This document shows, piece after piece, positions 13,324 through 26,893 of a stretch of DNA of 64,000 nucleotides. The notes beneath the pieces were generated by a model. The model did not search any database, was not told the origin of the DNA, and worked only from the letters and a program-made list of their open reading frames with translations. How positions within the stretch are numbered: the first letter of the stretch is position 1; the number at the start of each line of letters is the position of its first letter. Made by a program: the position numbers and the translations under genes. This DNA is from Circinella umbellata (Eukaryota; Mucoromycota; Mucoromycetes; Mucorales; Lichtheimiaceae), in the NCBI GenBank assembly GCA_025093555.1, contig JAIWNF010000025.1, positions 310,001 to 374,000 on the forward strand, read 5' to 3'.

Positions 13324-15608
13324 TTATTTTTGTATACAGCTAATTTGCCGGTTTGCATACGTAATAGTTTCGTGGCCAATCTGGGTACATTCGACTATGT
13401 TTAAATTTTTTAATGCATGGTGTTTCAAGGAATCAACTAAATCACGTATACCTTGACTTGTTATCGATGATAAGCTTTTCAGCTTGACGCAGTTCAGATT
13501 ATAACAACCGCCGAGTGTTGTTAGAACGCTGTTGGTAATGACTTGCATTCCTAAGAAATCCACAAAAGTTAATTGTTTGGCTAAGGAAGTAATGACTCCG
13601 ATTATATCTGTTGTATTAATATGGTGCAAGTTGTGTAAAGTAATTTCATGTAGAGTCTTAATTTCAGACAAGGCCAAGAGCACATCACCTTTCATTCCAT
13701 AGCAGCTGTCAAATATAATCGATTCTAGCGAATTTTGCCAAGTTGATTTTCTGGCGTAATATTGAAATAATCGAGATAAATGAACGTACTGTTTTGAGGT
13801 TCGGTATTGTCCATCAGTACTATAATAATTATGTTCGTTCGTTCTTCCGTAATAACAAGAATTCCCATTCGAAGAGACATCATTTTGGCATAATCTTAAT
13901 TTTGACAAAGGTGGTATGTTGATGCTTATGTTGACAAACTTGCTAATGTCTTCCATATTTATCATACTAAGTTCCGTGAAACATGATGATTTTGCGATTG
14001 CCGTAAGCAAGATATCTTCCAACTGTGAATTAAAAGAGCAGAAAGTCATCTTTTTTAAACGTTTGAATGACAATAGTGGAGATGAAAGCTGGTGGTATGG
14101 GTAATGTCTTGATGTACGGAAGTTTTGTGAAGAAACATAAACTGTTTCCAACGTTGCTTGACTCTTGTACATAATGTTTAACGTTTGAGATACATGGATT
14201 GCCATGTTCGCACCGTGTGTAATGTCAATATAAAACAATTGTAGTTTATTGTTGTTGTGTATCGTTGTTTTTTGTAACTGTGGCACAGAAACATCTGAAT
14301 TAAAGCCAATAATTTCTAGCTTTTCAGAATGAGTATCCAGAATTTCCAAAGCTGTTTCATCACATCCATTCATAACGAGTCGCCGTAATTTGAGACATCG
14401 CTCGATCAAAGCTTTAATAGGAGCTTTGTTTATAACTTGTAATTTAAGCTGTAAGCTGACTAGAGTATTGTTGTCTTTTATTGTTGTCAAGTCACCTATT
14501 AAGGATGAGGTACCAGTTGTTGAGCTGTTCGAATATACAAGATCCGTCAGATAAATGCAAATTGAAAGAATATCAGCCAATGTGGGCGCATTGGGGTTGT
14601 TATTGCCCATATCCAGATCCAAAGTTGTTAATGTTTGTCTTGTTTGCCATAAAGCAACAATGAGCATCCCGGAGTATGGCTGAAAATTATTTGTTGTGAG
14701 AGCTAGGGTTACATTGCAAGCAGGTCAGTGAGATAATGTTACATAAACAAATATGTGCCATGCCAGATTTTTGCAAGGAATCATACGATATAGAAAATAC
14801 CTGTTAGTTTGATCGATTCAATTTTGCTGAATTTCCCATCTCTCATATATTTTAGATACAACGGATTAACAGATGTTCCATATGATGTGTCGATTACCAA
14901 GTATTTAGTGTAGTAGCTAATGTGTGGTAGCAGGAAAAGTAGTTTGATATCATCTCTATTATTATCAATATAAAGAGATTGCCAACCATCTCGACATTCT
15001 TTCATCTTTTTAAGCCACCCTTTGGACAGAGTTAAACATGTTAGTCTGGCTGTTTGTGAAAGCCGTGAAACAATGTTGTCAGCAATTTCGACAGCTAAAA
15101 GTGGGAAAAAATCGATACATTTTTCATTGGTTGCTACAGCTTTTTCTCGTCCCATTGAAAGCGATTGTATAGTTTCAGGTGTATTATAACTTGATGATAA
15201 ACATGAAGTACTCTGAATTCCTTCATCGTAAGCTTCGATTGCTTGTATCTGTTTTCCATACATTGAAAAGACCGTGGCTTTACGTAAATAACCAGCTGCT
15301 AATGTTGGTGATAGTCCTATCATACGCTGAGTGTCCTGAATAGCTTGTTCAAACTGACCTTGCATTGAATACGCATGTGCACGTGTGTCGCAAAGTATAA
15401 GTTGTATTAATGGGATGAGCTTATCAGCTGCTTCAGATGCGTATGTGATTGTTTCTTGATGATCTTGCTCTTTGATTGTGTTCTCTAATTTCTGACCAAT
15501 TTTCAAAATATCTTTGGTAAGTTTAATCAGGTGTGTCGATGTAAGTAATGATGGTGGCGATGATGACGACGTTGCTATTGTTGCTGTTGTTCTGTTGTTG
15601 GCAGCCAT
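13324..15608 (-). CDS. TPR / F-box / leucine-rich-repeat protein (copy 1)
   Basis: 728 aa from two exons, 15608-14801 and 14702-13324. The 3' splice site was chosen because CCTAG at 14703 restores a frame that matches the neighbouring paralogue (…QPY… block). Residues about 74-132 form TPR-like helices (RAHAYSMQGQFEQAIQDTQR, then FSMYGKQIQAIEAYDEGIQ). Residues about 165-212 are an F-box (FFPLLAVEIADNIVSRLSQ…CLTLSKGWLKKM), the Skp1-binding element of SCF ubiquitin ligases. The remaining 500 residues are irregular LRRs (LKLQVINKAPIKALIERC, LRRLVMNGCDE, GGCYNLNCVKLKSLSSITSQ), probably the substrate-binding face. It is transcribed away from a paralogue 620 bp to the right; together they look like a tandem-inverted duplication. 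Confidence 0.88.
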
Positions 15609-16226
15609 TTTTTAACTAAAAGATTAGAGTGAAGAAAAAACAAAAGGAAAACACGAAAACAATGGTTTTAATATTTGTGGTATACCATTATCCACCAATA
15701 AGACGGAGTTTAAAAACAGTTAAACTACATAAACAACTAACCGCAACTATTCGGTTTAAAAGGACACCCGGGCATTTAGTACTAGATAAATAAAAAAGCT
15801 TTGACCTACGTACATAAACAACTAACAAACCCGTTAAACCAGTTAAATTAACAGATCACACTTTTGCTCATTATTGAAGTTATTCTACAATCAATCAATT
15901 TATTTATAGAGTGAAAAAAAAAGATTTCATCAATAATACGTACTTATTGTACTTGAACAACAAGGACAAAGATGATACGGAAATACCCAAATTTGGCTAG
16001 TAGATATTTTCAGAAATGCATGCAGTGGTTAGGTGGAGTAAACATGCAAATACTGTTATTACAGTGTTATATTCAAACCCCAGTAAATTTGTATAACATG
16101 TTTTTATACAATTGCTAATTTAAGAAGTTTACATGAAATAATTAAAAACTGGTAAAATTTTTTATTTTTATTTTCTTCCCATTTTTTTTTTTACGTAGTC
16201 AAAATACTCGATTTAATAATTTTATA
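15609..16226. promoter_or_regulatory. Shared divergent promoter region of the F-box pair
   Basis: The 618 bp between two head-to-head paralogues. It carries two near-copies of ACATAAACAACTAAC (about 15727 and 15810) and, at about 15957-16045, a segment that recurs at 36950 and 58080 (see repeat entry). No gene is visible. Bidirectional regulation is inferred from layout only. Confidence 0.4.
15957..16045. repeat. Dispersed repeat shared with inverted-duplication arms
   Basis: Contains ACTTGAACAA…AAATTTGGCTAGTAGATATT and TTCAGAAATGCATGCAGTGG, matching 36950-37035 (same strand) and 58070-58150 (opposite strand) with scattered differences. In this place it lies upstream of an F-box gene. Confidence 0.65.
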
Positions 16227-18398
16227 ATGGTTGACAACAATAAAAAGAAAAATGAATTGATACAAACTGTCGATTTGGAACTGTATACAGCAAATATTCA
16301 AAAATTCAATAAATGTGCTACCAGCAATGAATCAAGCTATCAAGAAATTGATAAAGCAGCAGCTGCTGCATTAGATTTAATACTTGACTCTCAAATTTTG
16401 GTTTTGCTCAGTGCACGCGCCTATTCGCGTTGTATGCAAGGTCATCTTGAAAAGGCACTGCAAAGCATTCAAAAAATGATTGAATATGCACCAAGGTCAC
16501 CAAATGTATACCAATCAAAAGCTAATATTTTATCGATGTATGGTTATCAAAAAAGAGCAATCGAGGCCTACGATGATAGTTTGAAGTATGCGGCACTTTA
16601 TCACATGTGCGTTCCTATCAAGTTTATAAAAAGAAAAAATGACGCAGTGACAAAGGACAAAACACGTATTGATATTTTCGCTATTATTCCATACGACGTT
16701 ACATCCACAATTATGAAGATGTTACCACCAAGCACACGGGTAGAATGCCTGAACGTATCAAAACATTGGCGCAAAATAATACTTGGTTCTGCAGCTATTT
16801 GGCGGAACATTGTAGTTTCTGATGGAGAAGATGATTCCCAATTATTGACATCTGCAATAACACAAATTGCACCCTATGTTGAACATTTGACATTGAATAC
16901 AAGTAAAGAATCCATTCGTTTATTATACCTTCAATCCATGAAGGATGGTTTATTCAGTAGACTTTTGACATTGGAAATGAAAGGTAATATGAGTTATGCT
17001 AGCACAACTAATAATGACAATACTATAATATACTAAAAATCAATACTTAATATTATAATTATTATATTAGAACAATCACTGCAGAATATACAGCCATACT
17101 TTGCAGTCTTAGTCATTGGATTCTGGAATACAGCCAAACACACATTAACCACCATTAATCTTGATTATGGAAACCATCCACCGACAGTTACATTAATTGA
17201 TATTCTTTCATCTTGTAACTCTCTATTAAATCTATCATATTCTTCAACGACTACAGCAATAAACTCACACACCACTCTAGGTAATTTTGCAGCACTCCAG
17301 CACCAAAATATTGCCTTGATTAATCTTAAATTAAAGTTCAAGAGCATTAGCGACAATGCTATCGATCGGATGTTACAAAGATGCAATCAATTACGCCGTC
17401 TTATAATAAATAAGTGTGATATTTCAGTCTTGCCAAGCTTTATAAAATACGGTACCAACATAAAGTTTCTGTACATCAATCCTGAAGAATACGAAATGCC
17501 GACGTCAGTATTAGACAAGGAGCTGAATTATATAATCAAAACTGGAAAAGAAGTTTTACATATTGACTCAGGTACATGTGAAGCAATTCCTTCGTCAAGT
17601 GTTATGCCAATTTTGTACGAGAATCAAAAAACCTTGAAAATCCTTCATACCGACATGAAGTCTATAGATAGAGATCAACTACAACAGTTATATAGAAAGT
17701 ATCATGATTTCAGACTAGACGGGCTCACCCATTTGACATTCTATGCATTTGAAGGAACGACATCGTTTATATTGGATTCTATCCGCTATGCTACAGCGTT
17801 ATCATATATGGATATTCGTAAAATACACGATTTTCATCAAGTCGCTACGTTTCTTTCAAATCGACATCATGGACTTAAAGAACTCCGAATAAAGCATGTT
17901 GAAAGAGATGCCAATATTAAAATACAAGACTTGATTGATTTATTCAACAGACATGCAAGACTATCCAAGAAGTCACCACATTTAGCACTGGAACAAATTC
18001 ACCTTGTCCACTTTTCTGGCTTCAACGATGAAGCACTCGGTGCATTGGCGAATATCAAGACCCTGAAGGGTATCAACTTTTGTGACTTACCGGATATTAC
18101 TGAAAATGGTATCCGCACATTTTTCAAAAAAATGTATTATGATCAGTTATCATATATTCGGTTGGCACATATGGATTCTTTAACAAATCAAGTGATACGG
18201 GATCTCCAATTCTTGAAAGTTTTAAACTGTCTAGAACTTGATAATTTATTGCAAGTAGCGGATGAAGGGATATTAGGATTGGTAAATGCTGCTGATGGAA
18301 ATATATTTAGAAAGATGGTTATTAGGGAATGTCCCCATATTAGCATTGTATCGGTCTATTATGCAAAGTTAAAAATCAAAACAGTTATATATGAATAG
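16227..18398 (+). CDS. TPR / F-box / leucine-rich-repeat protein (copy 2)
   Basis: 694 aa from two exons, 16227-16983 and 17071-18398, with the single intron at the same phase and place as in the 13324-15608 paralogue. TPR-like helices lie at about residues 61-120 (SARAYSRCMQGHLEKALQSI, then ILSMYGYQKRAIEAYDDSLK). The F-box lies at about 148-195 (IFAIIPYDVTSTIMKMLPPS…CLNVSKHWRKI). LRRs follow (INLKLKFKSISDNAIDRMLQ, LRRLIINKCD, IKTLKGINFCDLPDITENGI). Predicted SCF-type substrate adaptor. The two copies share architecture but are strongly diverged in the LRR half, suggesting diversification of target recognition. Confidence 0.88.
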
Positions 18399-18722
18399 TT
18401 TAAAACAGTAGTTTTAGTTGTAGTACTCAATGTTTTTTAACAATATATATATATAAATATATACGTAGCCCGTTTTTTTTATTCGACCACCATAATTGAA
18501 TTATGTGACATCCAAGTGATTATCGGACCCATGAGCTATATATGGATATCTCTTTTTAATGCTGTTGAGCATACATTTGATTGAAAGAGTGAAACGAGTA
18601 AGGAGTACTTTTGTGGAACATAAACGGACTTTTTTTTTTGTTCCTCGATGATAAAACGCCATACTGATATGATGGAAACAGGTTTTTATACCTGCAATTA
18701 GGTTATCTTGGTCCAAATCACA
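18399..18722. other. Short intergenic region upstream of the zinc-finger gene
   Basis: AT-rich 3' flank of the F-box gene and presumed promoter of the zinc-finger gene. No coding frame supported. Confidence 0.4.
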
Positions 18723-21700
18723 ATGTCTATACAGTCAAGATATTCGTTGAGAAAGCGAACAATTTCTAATTCAAATGAATTTATAACACATGACAATCAA
18801 GTTCAATTGAGCATTGAACCAAGGGAGTATGGTGCTCATTTAGAAAGTAAGTTTCTATTTTTTATTTTTTGACACGACGCGTCAATCAACATTATACAAA
18901 AAAAAAAGAGAGAACGATTTCTAGGTACTTTGTTATTCTCTCTTTTTTTTAAAAAAAATGTTTTATAAACCCTAGATAACAATGTAAAAGAAATACGTGT
19001 CAAATTGGAAGAATATGGAGAAGAAGAGGTGGAACGATTGGCATTTGTATCTCAGGAGTCTTGTTCAGAACGAAATAATATAACTCTACAAGTGTCACAA
19101 AGTTCAATCAATAAAAGAGTTAAGCAGGAAGATAGTTCAAATAGTGGTGAGCAACGACAACCGATGGTAATACCAGCTTCAGTAGACGCTTGCCCATCAG
19201 AGGCGTTTGAAAGTGGTTCAGAATTAGAAAACTTTGATATAAAAGAAGAGTCATGGTCAGAAGTAGAACAATTCATTTCTTCAAATGACATGTATTTTAA
19301 TGAGTCAAGTAATAATGACGCGAACAGTAATTCTAATGGGTCTGAATTTGAAGGTAGTAAGTATTTAGGATAACATATTAGAAAGCAACAACTCATTCAA
19401 AAAATTAATGCGAAAATAATTATTAGATTCTGACTCCGAGAATAGCTTTGATGATGATTATGCAACAGGTGCACGCACTCGTTCACAACAAAAGAATCAA
19501 CGAAGAACAGCATCTCGATATAATAATATAAATAAAGAAAACAGAAAATTTGATATGGATGAGCAAAGTAGTGGCGATGAATATATGGATGACGATGATG
19601 ATTATGAGGATGATGACGATGATTATGAGGATGAGGATGAGGATGAGGATGATGATGACGATTATGCTGAAGATGATGGTAATGATAATGATAATGATAA
19701 TGGTAAGTATAAATTATTTACAGACAAAATCACAATGGCATATCTTAAAAAGTTGATTTTCTTTTTTAAATAATAGCAATAGATAACGAAAAACCATTGT
19801 TATTGACTAAACGTAAAAGACCGCAAGAAGAAGATTTAACACCATCATCAAGTGGTAATAATAATATTATTATTATGCAGTATGTACTATGGGGTTTTTC
19901 TAATATATAATGTAAATTAATTTTAGAGGAAAGTGAAGAAGATACAAGTACAGTATCAAAACCGGCAACGAAGATGGGCCTTAGAGAAAATACTTTACCT
20001 ATACGAAAACAGCCACAAGGTTGTTAACATGATAAACATTATACAGTTATATATATATGTTCTATATTAACTAACTATCTTGACTTACATATTTTTTTTA
20101 AAATATATATATATATCAGATCGTTTATACTGTCCATATCGAGGATGTATTCGTTCGTCTCTACAACGCAGTGAGATATACAGTCATATTAGAGCCAAAC
20201 ACAACTCAAAATTCCCTTCACTTGCTCATATGGTTAACGTTCGTGTACGACTTGGTTTCAAAACAGTGGGTGGGAAAGTTATTGATTTCAGTGGTAAATG
20301 AAGTTATGGAACTCTAAAAATGACTATTGGACAGTTTTCTTTGCTAACCTATATGTTTTGATTTTTTCCTCTAAGAAAATTCACGAAATATATTAAATGA
20401 CAAGGATGAAATTTTGATTGAGCGACAAGAAAAATCTGAAGGTTCTTTTTTTTTTTCAGATAAAGATGTTATTAAATGAATGTATATGTAATAAGTTCTT
20501 ATAAAAAATAATTATGGGGGGTTTTTTAGGAAGCTATTTCTGTCCATATCAAAGTTGTAATAACAGAATATCAAGTTTCAGAGCATGTAACATATACCGA
20601 CATATTCGTCAAAAACATGATGCTGAATTTCCAAAAGTTACTACCTATGGATGTTTTTACAATTTCAAAACTCTCACAGGAAAAATAATTGATTTTACTG
20701 GTTAGAAAACCTGTTAGAATAATAATAAGTCATGACTAAACTATATAAATGACCTTATTAAATTTATTTTTTATTATAGTTGATTCCAAAGGAACTTTAA
20801 AATCGGATGACAAAATATTACCTGAAAAGAAGAAGCAAGGTACTAAACAACTTACTTTTGTTAAACTCTATAATATACTGAAAGATATCTACAGTACTAG
20901 TAGTAGTTATTAATGATAATGTATACCATATATATAATAGAGGCATTTTATTGTCCATACCAGGGATGTAATGCTAAATATGGCAATCGGCCTATGACAT
21001 TAAATCATATACGAAAGAAACATTATTCAGGATTATCAAGACTGAAAACAACAAGAACCACTTTTATTTTTAAAACATGTTCTGGAAAAGAAATTAATTT
21101 TGATTGTAAGTTTAAATGAAATGTTTATTTACTATTTAAAGGTTTAATTTTATATAACTTCCTTTTATTTATAGTACGTTCTAAAAGTTTGTTAAAGAAA
21201 GGTGATACGATTCAGTTGGTTAAAAGTCACAGACAAGGTTCGAAAGCTTTATTTATACTGTTACATCAGTTTTTAGTGTGATTCCAGGTTCATTCAATCA
21301 AAGAAACTCATTGCAACCTCATTTCCATTATTTACTATTGAATATATAAATGTAGTGCAATTTTATTGTCCATATAAAGGGTGTGACACATTAAGAATAC
21401 AGATGTCTCCACTACTAAAGCACATTCAAAAGCATCACTATCCTGCTCTTCCTGGTAGATTTAAGCCTGCTATATCAAGTTATATATTCAAAACAAATTC
21501 TGGCGTCATTATTGATTTTAGTGAAGGTAAAATGGAGAGCTTCAGTATATATTCTATAAGGGAGTAATGTTGATTTTTCTTTTAATCATTTATATATACG
21601 TATTCAAAAGATTCACAAAATTTACTGTGCACTGAAGACAAGCTTTTATTTTATAAACGAGAGGAAGAAGAAAAAGGTTTGTGTCCTTTTTTTTTACTTG

Positions 21701-24632
21701 CTAGTTGTTATTTAATGTTCTTAATCTGTTTATTATTACTGTTATTATTATTATTATTATAGAACAACCATTTCAATGTCCATATAAAAGATGTAATTAC
21801 TCAGCTAATTCCAGTAGAGGTCAATTATTTAATCATATTCGAACACATCATGACCGAAACCTTCCATTCTTAAATGGAGGAAAATCTTATACTTTTAAAA
21901 CTACTTCTGGTCACATTATAAAATTCAGGGGTAAATACAATCCAAATAGTTTTTTTAGATTTGTCCTTCTAATAAGTAATTTATTTATGTATTTAGGAAA
22001 ATCCCAAAAGTTATTAAAAGATAGTGATAAGATTGTGATAATAGAAAAAAATTTTGCTAAAGAAAAAGGTTTGAATAGATGTTCAGCTGTATTTTTATTT
22101 TTCATTTTTCAGAAATACGAACGTATAATCCTTTATATTTATATATTGATCATTATTACTATAATATTTTCTTTTATATAGATGAATTGATCTTTTATTG
22201 TCCATATAAAGAATGTACTATTGCGTATCCCAAAATGTCAATTATAGCTTCGCATATACGTTCACGACATTATGCAGGGTTGCAAACCTTAAAAACGACA
22301 AGGGCAAAAGATTGGATTTGGAGAACTGCATCTGGAAGAGTTATTGATTTCGGTAAAGGATAAGAAAAAGTTCCTTACTACGTAGAAACCATTTTTTTAT
22401 GTTTAATTAAGCTCTATTTTATTATTCACTAACTCCTTACTATTTATTGTACGATTTAAAAGAAAATTCAAAAAATATGTTGAAGAATGGTGATAAAATT
22501 ATACTCGAAAAGAAAGGCGAAAAAAAAGGTTAGTCCTTCTTTTCTTATTAGAAAATTAAAAAGCTTCTTCTCTCAATTATATTGAACTTTATCATAATTT
22601 GCAATTCATTTAGAACGACAACGAGGTTATTGTCCTTATCAAGGATGTGATTCTACTAGATATGCTCCGAATTCAATGTATCAACATATCCGAGAAAAGC
22701 ATTATCCAGAATTACCTTATTTTGGAGGAGGAAGGAATATGGTCTATAAAACTGTTACTGGAGAACCTGTTTATTGTAAAGGTAACTACATAATTAATTT
22801 ATTGGGTGATTTAAGTATTGTTTTATTATTAATTACTAATACCATAAATTATTTGATATAATTTATTATGATTATGCACAGATAGTTCACATAAACCATT
22901 AAAAGAAGGTGATATACTAATTTTAGCGAAAAATAAACCAAAAGGTTTGAATAATCATAATATATTTTTTCTTTTAAAATCTAATCATTCATGAACTTGA
23001 ACAATAATTATAAATATATTCACAATAAATCTTATATATATATGTATATTATATAGATCATTTATATTGTCCATACCAAGGATGTGATTACTCAAGAGCA
23101 CAAAGGAATGATGTATATATGCATATTCGAAGTAAACATTATCCAGATTTTCACAGAGCAACAAATACCAAAATTACATACATTTTCAAGACTCCTTCTG
23201 GACAAACTATTGATTTCACAGGTATAAAACTATTGTAAAATATATACTTACACTTTAATATTCTTACCTATTAACTTTTTTTAATAGAAAATTCACAATC
23301 CTTATTAAAAAGTGGAGAGAAAATAGTACCTGAAAAAGAGAAATTAGGTTTGTAAACTAAATATGTCAGTTAAAAAGATATATATAAGTTATTAGCTATT
23401 ATTCACCATGTACGTACATATATATTATTTTGCAGATCCTGAACGTTTATACTGTCCATACCAAGGATGTGATATATCAAGAACAGATAGAACTGGAGTT
23501 TATTCTCATATTCGTGAACGACATTATTCAGAACTTCCTTTATTAAAAGTGACAGCTAGAAGAGTAAATATATTAAAAACTCCTGCTGGAAAAATAATGA
23601 ACTTCAGTGGTAAATCAAACGAATTTTATAAAGTATATTATGATTTACAAGAGTAAAATTATTTGCTGACTAATTGACTTTCTTTCAACGTTTACGTATT
23701 ACTTATATCCAGAAAACGAACAAGATTTATTAAAAGAAGGTGATAAAATCATTGCGGAATTAGAACGAGGTTTGTCGATGAAAATTAAAAGATGATTCTT
23801 TGAAAGAGTTCTTTATTATTATTATTATTATTATGTAATTGTGAAATTCAATGTTATTTTTGCTCTAATATAAGTTATTATGTTAATTAGGAGAGTTCTG
23901 TTGTCCATATCAAAATTGTGACAGTAGACGAAAACGTCAACATGAACTTTACTCACATATAAGAGAGCGTCATGATCCTGAATTTCCACGTATGCCAGCA
24001 AGAGCTGCGACGTACTATACTATAAAAAATTCCTCTGGGGATGACATTGAATTCAATGGTATATATATAAGCAGTCGATCAATTATATAATATTATCTAT
24101 TATTTAAATACTATTTTTATTATATAGAAAGTTCAGCTAATATGTTAAAACCCAATGAAAAAATTGTCGTCAAGAAAGAACTACATCAACAAGGTTTGTA
24201 AAAAGAAAAAAGGATATTTTTACAGTGTTAAAAGAATTATACTTACTTTATTTCTCTATTTGAACAATAATAAAAAAGATTCACAGCGATTTTACTGTCC
24301 ATATCAAGGTTGTGATTCTTCAAGTATTTATACAACTGGGGTTATTGGACATATTCGTGACCGACATTTTTCAAAGTTACCACAGAAATTAGGAGAACTT
24401 AATAAAAGTTATTTTTTGAAAACAGCTTCCGGACAACGTTTAACATTTGATGGTACGTACATTATTAATTAAATAAAAAAATTATTGGGTTTAATATATA
24501 AAATGATTATCACTCACTGGTATTTACACTTTTGTGTATTGTTTTTTAGTTCAATCAAAGAATTTATTAGCTACTGGTGATACAATTGTGGTTGATAAAT
24601 TTACGAAAAGAAAAAGAATTAGAACAGGATAA
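18723..24632 (+). CDS. 27-exon protein with 11 tandem C2H2-like zinc-finger modules
   Basis: Predicted 1179 aa. N-terminal exons: 18723-18846, 18976-19353, 19427-19702, 19777-19854, 19927-20019. They encode a basic start (RYSLRKR), acidic stretches and an Asp/Glu run (about 19585-19690). From 20120 the gene repeats a pair of exons eleven times. The finger exon (165-174 nt) has the pattern CPYQGC, x12, HIRxKH, then FKTxSGxxIDFxG. The linker exon (57-83 nt) has the pattern ENSxxLLKxGDKIxxEK. Finger exons start at 20120, 20530, 20941, 21356, 21763, 22182, 22614, 23057, 23436, 23891 and 24279. Every intron is phase 1. Spacing C-x4-C-x12-H-x4-H suggests zinc binding, probably nucleic-acid or protein contact in the nucleus. 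I do not recognise a named family. Finger 10 starts CCPYQNC, finger 5 QCPYKRC; all keep both Cys and both His. Confidence 0.85.
20120..24632 (+). repeat. Eleven-fold tandem duplication of a two-exon (finger + linker) module
   Basis: The period from finger-exon start to finger-exon start is 379-455 bp. Linker exons: 20376-20441, 20780-20839, 21175-21237, 21611-21676, 21997-22068, 22463-22528, 22882-22944, 23288-23347, 23713-23769, 24128-24193, 24550-24632. Exonic protein blocks are conserved whereas intron sequences are not obviously alike, so the duplications look old and the domains are under constraint. Confidence 0.88.
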
Positions 24633-25209
24633 TTATTTTCAATGGATAAAAAGCACATATTAATAGGAGTGATTTAGCAAGAATATTTTCCTTATTATAT
24701 TTTTAATTTTAGTAAATAAAACCTATAATGATGTACGTACGTAAGTAGTTTATTGAGTAATAGTGTAAATCATCTTTTTTACGATATACATGTTCGATGA
24801 TGTTTATCTCAGTTATTTTGTCAGTTGGGAACTGGAAATACGTCACCTACGTACTAATGCTTATACAAATTCATGCAAAGTTTTTAATATACTCTTGTAA
24901 ATATATGAACTCTTGATAGCTGATCATCAAATAATTCATCTTTGGTGTTGTTGTGAATAAAAGATTCAATATCTTTGAAGAATCAATGACACGTTCAACC
25001 CAGTAACTGGTATTTATTGTTTCAATTATTACGTATTGTTTTCTGCACACTCCAAATAAGGAAGTTAATTCTATTCGGATATAATGGAGTACGAAAAAAG
25101 AGGGTACCACATAATCTTTTGGATTTTCTGCATACACGCGGCTCAAAAAGTGTGAATTCTTTTCTTTCTTTTCTTTTTCTCAAGAATCTCAAAAAAACAA
25201 AAAAAACAA
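24633..25209. other. Intergenic, no supported gene
   Basis: AT-rich with several ACGTACGT strings; open frames on both strands at 24871-25273 overlap each other and show no splice-supported extension. It holds the promoter of the UCH gene. Confidence 0.45.
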
Positions 25210-26733
25210 ATGGCTGAAGCAGGAAATTGGTGTTTAATTGAAAGTGATCCCGGTAAATAAATAAGAACACCATTTTTTTTAATTACATGTTTTTATATAT
25301 ACTCTTTTTCAATTGAAATATTTGATTTTGTCTAACTTATACAATAAATAAATTCCAAAAAAAAAAAAAAAAAAATAGGTGTTTTCACAGAATTGATCTC
25401 AGGAATGGGTGTCAGGGGCGTTCAAGTAGAAGAGATTTGGAGTTTAGACGAATCTACTATGGAACAATTAAAGTAATGCATAAAAACCCCACATTACTTA
25501 TATTTGAAAAAAGACTGATTCATATTATGATAAACTTAGACCGATCCTTGGTTTAATCTTTTTATTTAAATGGCAAGGTGCTTCTGGTTCAGAACCTAAT
25601 GTCAGTTCCACCGGAGAACCTGAAGGTTCTACTGATCATATTTTCTTTGCTAATCAAGTTATTCAAAACGCTTGTGCAACACAAGCTATTTTATCCATTT
25701 TATTGAACCGCGATGATCTTGATTTGGGTCAAGAGTTAAGAAACTTTAAAGAATTTACAGGTGATTTTCCACCTGATGTAAGTAGTAGTAGTATTATTTT
25801 TTTTTTCTTAATTGAGGTTCTTTCAAGATTTCAAAGAGAAACTGGGAGGAGGGGGGTGGGTTGTAATAATAGTATTAAGAAAAAGCTTATTTGCTATTCT
25901 TTATATAGATGAAAGGCTTGGCAATTTCAAATAGTGACTTGATTCGATCAGTACATAACAGTTTTGCACGATCAGATCCATTTGTAAATGAAATACAAGA
26001 TCCACGAGCAAGTAAAGATGAAGATTTATTTCATTTTATTGCTTATTTACCTATTCACGGTGCTCTTTATGAATTAGATGGATTGAGTCGAGGCCCTGTT
26101 AATTTAGGTAATTAATGATCTGCTTTTTTTGAATGAGATCAATGACTGAAAGGAAAAATAGTTTAAGGGGCTTTCTATAATTTTATTATATGTGTCAAAC
26201 TAAACATATCAATTTTTTCAATTTTAGGTGCATGTACGGATGATAATTGGGTAACTAAAGCCAATGAAGCTATTATGAGTCGAATGGAGAAATACGGTGC
26301 GAGTGAATTACATTTCAGTTTGATGGCATTGACAAAGGATCGAATAGAATTATATCAAGAACAAATGGAAGAAGTAGATGGTATGCTATTATCATTACCT
26401 GATGATGCAATTGAAGAACGACGAAGGTTAGATGAAGATCGTAACTTATTAGCACATAAATTACAACTTGAAAAAGAGAAACGAGCACGGTGGCATGTAA
26501 GTTTTATTTATGATTTAATGGAAGGGATATATGTATAGATTCATTAAACAAATTATTATGGATTATTTTAGAGAGAAAATCAACTTCGTAAACATAATTT
26601 TGTACCCATGATTTATGAATTATTGAAAAAACTTGCTGAACGAAAGGAATTGGATCCACTTATTACAACAGCAAAAGAAAAAGCAACAACAAGAGCTGCT
26701 GAAAAGGCAAAAAAGAAGGCAGAAAATCAATAA
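25210..26733 (+). CDS. Ubiquitin C-terminal hydrolase, UCHL5/UCH37 type
   Basis: 334 aa, six exons: 25210-25252, 25379-25472, 25540-25777, 25909-26107, 26228-26496, 26572-26733. A cysteine protease of peptidase family C12, expected at the 26S proteasome (via Rpn13/ADRM1) and perhaps INO80. The catalytic set has the canonical spacing: Gln85 and Cys91 in [19 protein letters not shown], His167 in [10 protein letters not shown], Asp182 in YELDGL. The C-terminal ULD-like extension (about residues 230-334) is charged and helical ([33 protein letters not shown]) and ends in a Lys/Ala-rich tail. That tail is the region that docks Rpn13 in animals. Length matches UCH37 (329 aa in human), separating it from the shorter UCHL1/3 (Yuh1) class. 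Confidence 0.94.
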
Positions 26734-26893
26734 TTTTTTTTTGATGCTTGATAATAATAATAAAGGAAACTTACATCCCTTTTTACTATTACTAATTAAT
26801 ATTATAAAAATTCTATTGGTATCAATTACAAAACAAAACTTAGTTACTATATATATATTATAGGCGGAGAGGACATTTGTGTTGTGAAAATCT

